Positions 46,129 through 53,652 of a stretch of 64,000 bases of DNA are shown here, in pieces. The DNA comes from an uncultured Prevotella sp. (GTDB lineage Bacteria > Bacteroidota > Bacteroidia > Bacteroidales > Bacteroidaceae), in NCBI GenBank assembly GCA_946548065.1, contig CAMNPM010000005.1:1-64000 (forward strand), given 5' to 3'. A program made the translations under genes and the position numbers. Position 1 is the first letter of the stretch. The number at the start of each line of letters is the position of its first letter. Below the pieces are notes generated by a model. It worked only from the letters and a program-made list of their open reading frames with translations, did no database searches and was not told the origin of the DNA.

Positions 46129-49100
46129 ATGCAAGCAATGACAAAGATATTTCGTAATGGACTGACGGCTGTTGCAATCCTCTGCTTCTGTGCTTGTGCG
46201 GAGGATGTCAGTAAAGGATATGAACCGCTGACCGAACTGCGGTTAGAGGCTGTCGACCAGCCAGTACTGTCGCGTGGTGTGTCGTCCAGTGATCTTCAGA
46301 ATACACTGTTTACAGCTGGTCAGCTCGTCAATACCTATTCGGTCATCACTGGTGCTACGGATGGGACGACAACATGGGGAAACCCCTTGCTGCTAAAGGC
46401 TAAAACAGCAGAAGACGGAGCCAATCCGATGGTGACAACTGATGACTCAAAACTGTATTTCCCACCTGGCGATAATGTCAGTGCCACAATCAATGCCGTC
46501 TATCCCTCGACGGTGACAAGCAGTGTGACAACCTTCACTGTACAGAACCCGCAGACGTCGGATGAGGCCTATCTTAGCAGCGACTTGATGTTTGCTGGCG
46601 TGACAACGCCCAAGACCGACCAGGCCGTCCACCTACAGTTCGCTCACCAAATGGCTAAACTGGTGGTGAATGCAACGGGTATTGACGGTGTGACCATTAA
46701 AGCTATCCGACTACTGCATATTTACCAGCAGGTGCAGTTCGACCCGTCGACCACGCCTTGGCAACTGCGCGACAACTCGCTTGGTGCTCAATCGGAATTG
46801 GTGATGGCCAGTAATGGCAATAGCTATACATCAACGCTTAATGGTGTGGCACTGTTTCCACCTCAGACATATAGTACGACGGACTTTATGGATGTTGACG
46901 TGAAAACAAGCGAAGGACAGGAGGGTAAGGCACACTTCCTGATAGAGAGTAAGGCTTTCGAGGGTGGCAAGGTGTACACCATCAATATGAAGATAGGCCC
47001 CAAGAACCTAATGGAGGGAGAAGCCGGACAGGTTGTCATCGCACCTTGGCCCGCATCGGTGGGTACCATCAATGTACAGGCTGTTGGTAACCTCGGTCTA
47101 AAAGTGGAGAGCTTGAGTGATGACGGCTCGTCGTCTACCAACACGCTACAGGGCAGTGGAGATAATGTGTATTTCACGTATAATGGTAAGATGTGTACTC
47201 CAGTACCCTTGGTGACCGACGGTAAGGAAACTGATGCCACGACGCTAAATGCGTCTACCGACTACAACGTGACATACTATAACAATTTGAATGCAGGTAC
47301 GGCCATCATCGTCATCAGTGGTAAGGGGAAGTATGAAGGACTGTCAACGTTTACAACCTTCCCCATTAACAAGGCAGCCAATACCATGGCTTACCCGAAC
47401 AACAATGCGGCCTATACGGCCAACTTGTCACGTGACGCTATCGTGCAGCACAAACTGGTGCTGCCATCCTACGAGAGCTATCGTCCTGCTACGCAGAAAT
47501 CAGAGGTGTATGGCAAGATGACCTATAAACTGTATAGTGATGCGGGATATACTACAGAGTATTCGGCCAACGATCCTGTAGCCACAATCGATGAGTACGG
47601 TAACGTTTATATGAAGAAGAAAGGTGGCCCTATCTACGTCAAGGCAACGATGGATGACTCCGGCAACTTCGAGGCTGGTGTAGCGCAATATGCCCTCACC
47701 ATCACTGCTGGTGACGTGAGTCAGGTCATCAGCATAGAGTGGTCTGGTGATAGTGGCAACAGCTTTGTGTATACTGGGAGCGTGATTAACCCCACGAACT
47801 TTGCCATCAAGGATAATGGTAACACGCTGGCTAAAGGCTACGACTACACGGTGACGTATGGTACGGGTACCAACCAGACGAATGTCTGTACAGAAGCTGA
47901 CAAGAAAGCATGTGTGATTATTACGGGACAAAACGAGTATAGTGGTACCAAGACTTTTTACTTTAACATCACGCAGGCCACGAATGTGTGGACCAAGCTC
48001 AACAAACCCAGTGTGGCACTTGGCGCTCCAGTGTCGAAAACCAGTCCGCAGGGTGATGCAGGCGACATAGGAACACTGACGCTGCCTGCCCAGACATTTA
48101 ATACAGCTGGAACACCCAAATTCGGCACGGTTACGTTTGCCTCGTCGAATACTTCCGTGGCTACCGTCAGTTCGGCGGGCATCATCACTGCTGTCGCCAA
48201 AGGCAGTGCCAATATCACTGCCAAAGTGACAGGAACAACCAACTATACAGCTCTCGACGAGACCATAGCGATAACGGTGGAGGAGAAGAACCGCATCTTC
48301 GTCTATAATGGTACAACAACGACAAGTGCTTCAACCTATTGGCAGACAACGGGTGGTTCGGCTCAGGAGTGTAAGATTACATTTGCCAAGGCAGCCACAG
48401 TACAGGTGGCCGTGGTTGGTGCCGGTGGCGGCAATGATGGTAATGGTCGTGGCGGTGATGGCGGTTGTGTGGTGGCATCAAAGACTTTTGCTGCCAACAG
48501 CTCGGTGACATGGTATGCTTTCTGCGGTGGTGGAGGCTGGTGCGGTGGTGGTAGTACAACAGCAACTGATGAGAACGGTAAAGGAGGTTGGCCTGGTGGC
48601 GGTCGTCCCGGACATACAGGTTCTTCAGGGGCAGGAGGCGGTGCAACAGCCCTGTGTACAACGAACTCTACCGGCAACTGGGACTTTACGTCCAACGACA
48701 GTCGCATGCTGGTGGCGGGCGGCGGTGGTGGATCTTCTAACGGTGGTAACGGTGGTGAGGATGCCGGTATGTTCAATCAAGATAATATGACTAGTACAAC
48801 GACGCTTGGCAATCCTGGGTCAATGTATAATTATCAAGGCACAGCTAAGAAGAAATGGATGGGTGGCTATGCCGGTACTGACTATGCTGGCGAATCGTAT
48901 AAGGAAAATCCCACGGAAGACGGTGGTGCCGGTGGTGCCGGTTACTATGGCGGAATGGCTGGTTCTGAGGTTAATAGCGGTACTACGGTGGCTGCCGGCG
49001 GTCATGGTGGCTCAAACTACGTGAAGAGTGACTGGACGATGACATACAATGGAATAGCGGGTATTACGACCAACAGATTAAGCATCAAGTATCTGGGCTT

Positions 49101-49254
49101 TACAATACCATATAATGGTCAGAAAGGTAATAGCAACTCATATCGTGTCTATCCTGGCTTTATATTCCTAAGGTACATTTATGACGTAGAAAATACAGAG
49201 GCTGGCTGGCCAATAAGAGACAGTGATGGCTTTGAAACAACTACTTATAGATAA
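46129..49254 (+). CDS. Second giant tip-like protein, Ig-like plus glycine-rich C-terminus
   Basis: This 1041-aa paralogue follows the previous gene by 14 bp. The Cys in CFCAC (about 23) is lipidated if SPII acts, and Arg49 is in QPVLSRGVS. A fimbrillin-like N-terminus has LQFAHQMAKLVVNATG. Two MBG/BIG_2-like cycles (about 330-720) include FASSNTSVATVSSAGII. The C-terminal 300 residues are a glycine-rich domain starting KITFAKAATVQVAVVGAGGG, with Cys residues (GGGGWCGGG, TALCTTN) absent from its neighbour. A non-glycine tail (about 1000-1041) closes it. No T9SS sorting domain is seen. Adhesin role inferred. Confidence 0.75.
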   Translation: MQAMTKIFRNGLTAVAILCFCACAEDVSKGYEPLTELRLEAVDQPVLSRGVSSSDLQNTLFTAGQLVNTYSVITGATDGTTTWGNPLLLKAKTAEDGANPMVTTDDSKLYFPPGDNVSATINAVYPSTVTSSVTTFTVQNPQTSDEAYLSSDLMFAGVTTPKTDQAVHLQFAHQMAKLVVNATGIDGVTIKAIRLLHIYQQVQFDPSTTPWQLRDNSLGAQSELVMASNGNSYTSTLNGVALFPPQTYSTTDFMDVDVKTSEGQEGKAHFLIESKAFEGGKVYTINMKIGPKNLMEGEAGQVVIAPWPASVGTINVQAVGNLGLKVESLSDDGSSSTNTLQGSGDNVYFTYNGKMCTPVPLVTDGKETDATTLNASTDYNVTYYNNLNAGTAIIVISGKGKYEGLSTFTTFPINKAANTMAYPNNNAAYTANLSRDAIVQHKLVLPSYESYRPATQKSEVYGKMTYKLYSDAGYTTEYSANDPVATIDEYGNVYMKKKGGPIYVKATMDDSGNFEAGVAQYALTITAGDVSQVISIEWSGDSGNSFVYTGSVINPTNFAIKDNGNTLAKGYDYTVTYGTGTNQTNVCTEADKKACVIITGQNEYSGTKTFYFNITQATNVWTKLNKPSVALGAPVSKTSPQGDAGDIGTLTLPAQTFNTAGTPKFGTVTFASSNTSVATVSSAGIITAVAKGSANITAKVTGTTNYTALDETIAITVEEKNRIFVYNGTTTTSASTYWQTTGGSAQECKITFAKAATVQVAVVGAGGGNDGNGRGGDGGCVVASKTFAANSSVTWYAFCGGGGWCGGGSTTATDENGKGGWPGGGRPGHTGSSGAGGGATALCTTNSTGNWDFTSNDSRMLVAGGGGGSSNGGNGGEDAGMFNQDNMTSTTTLGNPGSMYNYQGTAKKKWMGGYAGTDYAGESYKENPTEDGGAGGAGYYGGMAGSEVNSGTTVAAGGHGGSNYVKSDWTMTYNGIAGITTNRLSIKYLGFTIPYNGQKGNSNSYRVYPGFIFLRYIYDVENTEAGWPIRDSDGFETTTYR

Positions 49255-49436
49255 CTTAGTGTATATTTCATGTAATCATGGGGACGAATTTTGGATATTT
49301 TCACTTCAAAAAATCCCCCGTGAATGCTGAGTAAGCCCTCTTTATGGGGGATGAATCGACGCTATAAAGACAGAAGAAGTATTAGCCAGTGGGTATTAGA
49401 ACAGAACATATAGAATACAACTTAACGATGACTGAT

Positions 49437-49628
49437 ATGGGGATACAGATAGTAGAGATTGGCCTGGGGGCTGTTTTGGTGGTGCTGGTAGTGCTGGCGG
49501 TGCTGTACTGGCGGGACCATGGGCGGCTGGAACAGCAGGAGAGGGAGATACATAGTCTGCGGCAGCAGCTGGACCAGCTGCTGGGTACGCGTTATATGGA
49601 TCTGGGCTCTAGAATGAAGAAAACGTAA
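49437..49628 (+). CDS. Small membrane protein with coiled-coil tail (hypothetical)
   Basis: A 63-codon ORF from ATG 49437 (MGIQIVEIGLG), with another in-frame ATG at 49428. One transmembrane helix (VLVVLVVLAVLYW) precedes a charged heptad segment (LEQQEREIHSLRQQLDQLL). No family recognised. It lies 180 bp after the tip-protein gene and just before a GC-rich hairpin. It could be a small fimbria- or envelope-associated factor. Confidence 0.45.
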   Translation: MGIQIVEIGLGAVLVVLVVLAVLYWRDHGRLEQQEREIHSLRQQLDQLLGTRYMDLGSRMKKT

Positions 49629-49639
49629 ATGATGAATAA

Positions 49640-49725
49640 TGTGCGGGGTGGCGGCCTCAATGGTCAGTATCATGGAACTCACGGAGTACCTATAAGTTTT
49701 AACACAGCTGCCCCGCACACTTTTT
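49640..49725 (+). terminator. Possible terminator or structured RNA after the small ORF
   Basis: TGTGCGGGG (49640-49648) and CCCCGCACA (49711-49719) pair perfectly over 9 bp, followed by CTTTTT. The 62-nt interior is long for a simple terminator and could hold further structure. Confidence 0.45.
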
Positions 49726-49832
49726 AAATCTTAAAAACTGAATTAGCAGCATGACTATAGAGGACAGGCTTTGAATGAATCCACTTCAAACGCCTGCCTC
49801 CGTGTTTTTCTGTTGCTGTGGTTGTGCAACTG

Positions 49833-49976
49833 CTATAGCGCCGCAATCTCCTCTGGAGTGAGTCCTGTGTATTTGGCTATCAGCTCTGTAGGCATATTGT
49901 CTTCCTTCATCCTGCGGGCATTCTTTAGCCTTTCTTCGACCCTTCCTTCGGCCTTTCCTTCTTCCTTTCCTTCTTC
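49833..49976 (-). pseudogene. Decayed 3' end of an Rpn-family PD-(D/E)XK nuclease/transposase gene
   Basis: The minus strand encodes 47 residues, EEGKEEGKAEGR followed by KNARRMKEDNMPTELIAKYT and GLTPEEIAAL, then TAG. This is the characteristic C-terminus of Rpn (recombination-promoting nuclease) proteins of Bacteroidales. An in-frame TAG at 49977-49979 and an A/T run cut it off upstream, so the roughly 250 N-terminal residues are missing. Confidence 0.75.
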
Positions 49977-50023
49977 CTATGGGGACTGATTGAAATCGCG
50001 AAAAAAAATTTTTTTTTAATTTT

Positions 50024-50115
50024 TGCCTACACTGCCTACACTAACCCTGCTGAGCCCTTTGTACATCGGCGTTTCGGGCTAGTGTAGGCAACTTGTTTTT
50101 AGTGTATGCAAGGGC
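50024..50115. repeat. Nested inverted repeat with TGCCTACAC direct repeats
   Basis: TGCCTACAC occurs twice in tandem (50024-50041). TGCCTACACTA (50033-50043) pairs with TAGTGTAGGCA (50080-50090), with AGCCC/GGGCT nested inside. A diverged AGTGTATGCAA copy follows at about 50101. It resembles a small MITE-like or extragenic palindromic element. No coding capacity. Confidence 0.75.
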
Positions 50116-50234
50116 AAATAATATGGAAAAACTGGCAAAAGTCGGCAGATTTGTGCGTTTTTGCCATAGACGATTATGATGCTGAAGGCGGGACAGTAGA
50201 CTACAGAAGGCCGTTAAGGGCAACGAAGGCTGGT

Positions 50235-50302
50235 TTTTGTCCCAGGGCCTGGGATAATTTTTACCACGCATGGTAGGAAATGTCCCAGGCCCTGGGACAA
50301 AA
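50235..50302. repeat. Large inverted repeat with self-palindromic arms
   Basis: The arms TTTTGTCCCAGGGCCTGGGA and TCCCAGGCCCTGGGACAAAA are inverted copies of about 20 bp around a 26-bp loop. The loop contains TACCA/TGGTA. Each arm is itself almost a perfect palindrome (CCCAGG-N-CCTGGG), so several alternative foldings are possible. It lies about 40 bp before the -33 box at 50344. Confidence 0.85.
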
Positions 50303-50343
50303 TCTACAGACTGTAGGCGCATGGGGAGATTTCCTGCAAAAGA

Positions 50344-50375
50344 TTTGGAGGTTTCGTGTAAATGTACTAACTTTG
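50344..50375 (+). promoter_or_regulatory. Promoter of the putative peptide-modification/export operon
   Basis: TTTG (50344-50347), a 20-bp spacer and TAACTTTG (50368-50375) give a consensus Bacteroidetes promoter. The box ends 5 bp before the ATG of the 27-codon ORF, so the mRNA would start at or next to that ATG. Confidence 0.72.
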
Positions 50376-50380
50376 CAGTC

Positions 50381-50464
50381 ATGAACATGAAGAGAAGAGA
50401 AAAGTTTGCAGACTTACTGCTTGATATTGCGAAATACTCAGCAAGTAGATTAGGCTTGAATTGA
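50381..50464 (+). CDS. 27-aa peptide, candidate RiPP precursor
   Basis: This short ORF runs ATG 50381 to TGA 50464, with a second ATG at codon 3. It has a Lys/Arg-rich start (MNMKRREK) and an amphipathic stretch FADLLLDIAKY. The C-terminal tail has two serines (Ser20, Ser22) before RLGLN. It is promoter-proximal, 15 bp ahead of an HPr-kinase-like gene in the same direction. The tail serines could be kinase targets. Alternatively the KFADLLLDIAKY part could be the remnant of a small single-helix membrane protein. No family is confidently recognised. Confidence 0.5.
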   Translation: MNMKRREKFADLLLDIAKYSASRLGLN

Positions 50465-50479
50465 TGTTGCTCTAAGAAG

Positions 50480-51340
50480 ATGAAGGAAACAAGATATTAT
50501 AATGTTGCGGGGCATGTACTGAAAGTGACGGCTCCGGCAGAAGACTTTGCACTGATGACCAACTATGAACCGTTTGCGGTGGACGCTGTGGAGGCTGTGG
50601 TTAGGTTGACGGTGACTGACGGCGAGCCTGTAGCCTTCGCTGAAGAGCTGCGCCAGGAGGAAGAAGGACAGGAGATAGTCTGCGGCAAGACGGCTGCTGG
50701 CGAGCCTGTGTTCCAGTTCTGCTGGTGGCAGCAGACGGCGGGCTACCTGGTGTGTGCGCCCGACTATCGGGAGGCGCGCCTCGTGGTGACGGGTTCCCAG
50801 CGGAAGATGGCCATCGACAATGCGCTGATGGTGCTTTATGCCTTGGCGACAGCCAGCCGAGGGACGGTATTGTTCCACGCTGCTGTGGTAAGCTGTCAGG
50901 ACCGGGCGTATATGTTCCTGGGCAAGAGCGGTACGGGAAAGAGTACCCATGCCCGTCTGTGGCTGCGCTATGTCAGCGGCACGGAGCTGGTGAACGACGA
51001 CAATCCCGTGGTGCGCTGTCTGGCAGACGGCAGCGTGGTGGTGTATGGCTCGCCCTGGAGTGGCAAGACACCTTGTTATCGCAATGTCAGCTATCCGCTG
51101 GGCGGCATCGTGCTGCTCAGTCAGGCTCCTTACAACAAGATAAGACGCATCAGGGGCATCGAGGCCTATGCGGCTCTGGTACCCAGTATCAGCGGCAAGC
51201 GCTGGGACGCTCGGATAGCCGACGGTCTGCACCAGACGGAGAATCTGCTGGCCGGCAAGGTCCCGGCGTATCACCTGGAGTGCCTGCCCGACGAGGAAGC
51301 TGCGAGAGTGTGCGTGGAGGAGATGAGAGTTGAGAGATGA
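50480..51340 (+). CDS. HPr kinase-like (HprK-related) protein
   Basis: Of 286 aa, an N-terminal domain of about 115 residues without the usual HprK motifs precedes a kinase core. The core has P-loop FLGKSGTGKST (about 146-156), the acidic VNDDNPVVR and the VYGSPWSGKT motif of the HprK/PEPCK-like kinase fold. In several RiPP clusters, such as paeninodin-type lasso loci, an HprK homologue phosphorylates the C-terminal Ser of the precursor. No PTS/HPr gene is nearby. The C-terminus (EEMRVER) and the next start codon lie in a GAGAGATGA-type repeat. The stop overlaps the next gene by 4 bp. Confidence 0.82.
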   Translation: MKETRYYNVAGHVLKVTAPAEDFALMTNYEPFAVDAVEAVVRLTVTDGEPVAFAEELRQEEEGQEIVCGKTAAGEPVFQFCWWQQTAGYLVCAPDYREARLVVTGSQRKMAIDNALMVLYALATASRGTVLFHAAVVSCQDRAYMFLGKSGTGKSTHARLWLRYVSGTELVNDDNPVVRCLADGSVVVYGSPWSGKTPCYRNVSYPLGGIVLLSQAPYNKIRRIRGIEAYAALVPSISGKRWDARIADGLHQTENLLAGKVPAYHLECLPDEEAARVCVEEMRVER

Positions 51341-51765
51341 GAGATGAGGTGATTATCGAGGAGGCCATCCGGATGGTAGGCGAGGGGGTCAGTGTGACAT
51401 TCCCCGTCAGAGGCTTTAGCATGCTGCCGTTCATTGTGGGTGGCCGGGACAGTGTCATCCTACAGCGTCCGGGCAACCTCCGTGTGGGCGACGTGGTGTT
51501 GGCATGGGTAGAGGGCGAGCGCTACGTGGTGCACCGCATCATTCAAATAGCAGGCGAGAGGGTGACACTGATGGGCGATGGCAATATTGCCGGTGTGGAG
51601 CATTGTCGGCTGTCTGATGTGAAAGCCATTGCCACCCATGTGGTGAAGCCCAGCGGTAGGCACCGCAGCCTGCAGAGTGTGTGGATGATGAGGGCTGCGC
51701 GCTGGTGGTTTGCCGTCCGTCCGGTGAGAAGATACATATTAGGAATATATAGACGATTATTATGA
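51337..51765 (+). CDS. S26-type signal peptidase-like serine protease
   Basis: Of 142 aa, the motif FPVRGFSMLPFI carries the nucleophile Ser28 and YVVHRII carries His66 where bacterial SPase I has Lys. This gives a Ser-His arrangement as in ER/SipW-type enzymes. GDVVLAWVE and LMGDGN are the other S24/S26 boxes. The C-terminal tail is basic without a convincing transmembrane helix. Translationally coupled to both neighbours by ATGA-type overlaps, so it may process the peptide handled by the operon. Confidence 0.82.
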   Translation: MRDEVIIEEAIRMVGEGVSVTFPVRGFSMLPFIVGGRDSVILQRPGNLRVGDVVLAWVEGERYVVHRIIQIAGERVTLMGDGNIAGVEHCRLSDVKAIATHVVKPSGRHRSLQSVWMMRAARWWFAVRPVRRYILGIYRRLL

Positions 51766-52034
51766 AACAGAAAAGTGGTTTTGTGCTGCGCGAGGTGTGC
51801 GGTGAGAATGTGATTGTTGGCGAGGGGCTCGATGCCCTGAACTTCGGACGCCTGTTGGCACTCAACGAGACGGCGGCGTGGCTATGGAAGGAAGCCCTGC
51901 GGCAGGGTGAGTTTACGGCAGAGTCGCTGGCCGGAAAGCTGTGTGAGGAATACGACGTAGCAGCCGATGTTGCCCAGCGCGACGTGGAAGGCATCCTGCA
52001 GAAGTGGCAGGAGGTGGGGGTTGTTGAGAGATGA
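51762..52034 (+). CDS. PqqD-like RiPP recognition element protein
   Basis: This 90-aa protein has the PqqD winged-helix pattern, a strand pair at the start (SGFVLREVCGENVIVGEG), then LNETAAWLWKEAL and VEGILQKWQEVGVVER. PqqD-like domains bind leader peptides and present them to modifying enzymes. No radical-SAM or cyclase gene accompanies it here. It overlaps the peptidase stop by 4 bp and ends 7 bp before the exporter. Confidence 0.85.
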   Translation: MKQKSGFVLREVCGENVIVGEGLDALNFGRLLALNETAAWLWKEALRQGEFTAESLAGKLCEEYDVAADVAQRDVEGILQKWQEVGVVER

Positions 52035-52041
52035 GAGTTGA

Positions 52042-53652
52042 ATGAAGTACGTCAGGTGGGTCATCGGTAGTCTGCGGGGCATTCGTTGGAATACCTCTGT
52101 GCGCGTCGGGATGGGCATTGTCCAGGTGACGCTCGGACTGCTCATGGTGTGGCTCAGCAAGTACTTCATCGATGTGGTCATCCGCACAGGGAGCAGCGCT
52201 GATGTCGTCAGCACGGTAGGCTGGCTGGTGGCCACCGTGGTGGGAGGCGTACTGCTGCGCCAGTGCTACTATTATCTCACCGTCACGGCCCAGGTGCGCC
52301 AGACCAACCAGTTGCGGCTGCGGATGTACAGCAGCCTGTTTCGCCGCAACCTGTTTGATGACAAGGAGTTGCATTCAGGCGACGTGACCTCCCGACTGGC
52401 CAAGGATATTGAGACGGTCAGTCAGGTGTCTACCGACACGCTGCCGCAAATGGTGGTGACGAGCATCCAGCTGTGTGGTGCCTTCCTGCTGATGCGGTGG
52501 TTTGACGAACGGCTGGCATGGGCCTTGCTGTTGCTGACGCCAGTAGCTATTGTTGGCGGCAAGCTCGTGGCCCGCCGCCTGCGGCAGATGACGCTCGACA
52601 TCCGTCGTGACGAGAGCCGCATCCAGATGCATGTCCAGGAGGGCAGCGAGTATAATGCGGTGCTGCGCACAATGGGCAGCGAACAGTGGGTCACCGATCA
52701 GCTCGACAGCATGCAGCAGCAGCTGCGGGGCAACGTGATGCGGCGCACACGCTTCACGCTGATTACCCGTATCGTGCTGGGCTGTGCCTTCGGACTGGGC
52801 TATCTGATGGCCTTCGTCTGGGGAGGCATCGGACTACGCAACGGCACCATCACCTTTGGCACCATGACATCGTTCCTGCAGTTGGTGGGAATGATACAGC
52901 ATCCTATCCTGCAGCTGCTCAATATGGTACCTTCCGTCATCCATGCCACAGCCAGCATCGACCGTCTGCAAGAGATAGAAAACCAGGACAACAAGCCTGA
53001 GACAGATGTTCCCGTGTCAGCCTATCCCGGTGGGAAGGCCGGCGTACGTTTCGATGACGTGACCTACCGCTATCCCTCGGGACATCGCGACATATTGCAA
53101 CACTTCACCCAGGACTTCGCTCCTGGCTCCAAGACTGCCATCATGGGAGAGACCGGTGCCGGCAAGACCACCCTGTTCCGCCTCATGCTGGGGCTCATAG
53201 CCCCTACCAGCGGCACCGTATCTGTGGCAGAGGGCCTGCGCTATGTACCACAGGGCAACACGCTGATGACAGGCTCCATCCGCAGCAACCTGCTGCTGGC
53301 CAGACCGGAGGCTACCGACCAGGAACTGTGCGACGCTCTGCATGCCGCTTGTGCAGACTTCGTCTTCGACCAGTTGGCCGACGGTCTGGACACCATACTC
53401 GGTGAGCGCGGCAGCGGACTGAGCGAGGGACAAGCCCAGCGAATAGCCATTGCCCGCGGACTATTGAGTCAGGGCAATGTACTATTGTTGGACGAAATCA
53501 GTTCTGCACTTGACGAAGAGACAGAGCGGACGCTTTTCAGCCGACTCTTCCACGAACATCCGGAAACCACCATTATTCTTATTACCCACCGCTCAACGGT
53601 GGGAGCATTGTGCGATGAGATAGTGACCCTTCATCGCACTAAAGCGAAATAA
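52042..53652 (+). CDS. ABC exporter (fused permease and ATPase)
   Basis: Of 536 aa, an N-terminal type I exporter membrane domain (about 1-310, six helices) is fused to an ATPase. The ATPase has Walker A GETGAGKTT (about 368), signature LSEGQAQR (about 459), Walker B VLLLDEIS (about 479) and switch ITHRS. There is no C39 peptidase domain, so the S26-like protein may supply cleavage. The last 14 bp overlap the convergent GH3 stop. It probably exports the operon's peptide, inferred from context. Confidence 0.85.
   Translation: MKYVRWVIGSLRGIRWNTSVRVGMGIVQVTLGLLMVWLSKYFIDVVIRTGSSADVVSTVGWLVATVVGGVLLRQCYYYLTVTAQVRQTNQLRLRMYSSLFRRNLFDDKELHSGDVTSRLAKDIETVSQVSTDTLPQMVVTSIQLCGAFLLMRWFDERLAWALLLLTPVAIVGGKLVARRLRQMTLDIRRDESRIQMHVQEGSEYNAVLRTMGSEQWVTDQLDSMQQQLRGNVMRRTRFTLITRIVLGCAFGLGYLMAFVWGGIGLRNGTITFGTMTSFLQLVGMIQHPILQLLNMVPSVIHATASIDRLQEIENQDNKPETDVPVSAYPGGKAGVRFDDVTYRYPSGHRDILQHFTQDFAPGSKTAIMGETGAGKTTLFRLMLGLIAPTSGTVSVAEGLRYVPQGNTLMTGSIRSNLLLARPEATDQELCDALHAACADFVFDQLADGLDTILGERGSGLSEGQAQRIAIARGLLSQGNVLLLDEISSALDEETERTLFSRLFHEHPETTIILITHRSTVGALCDEIVTLHRTKAK

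Noticed and set aside
43505..49254. Tip proteins considered as type IX secretion substrates
   Set aside because: No C-terminal sorting domain is visible; both have lipoprotein-type signals and fimbrillin-like N-termini.
49313..49352. ATCCCCC/GGGGGAT inverted repeat after the second tip protein gene
   Set aside because: A 7-bp stem with a 26-nt loop and no U tract; too weak to call a terminator.
50480..51340. HprK-like protein considered as a true HPr kinase/phosphorylase of a PTS
   Set aside because: No HPr or PTS genes are nearby, the N-terminal half does not fit, and the neighbours are peptide-processing proteins.
50344..53652. Considered as a complete lasso-peptide cluster
   Set aside because: No asparagine-synthetase-like cyclase and no transglutaminase-like leader protease are present; only the kinase, RRE, peptidase and exporter types are seen.
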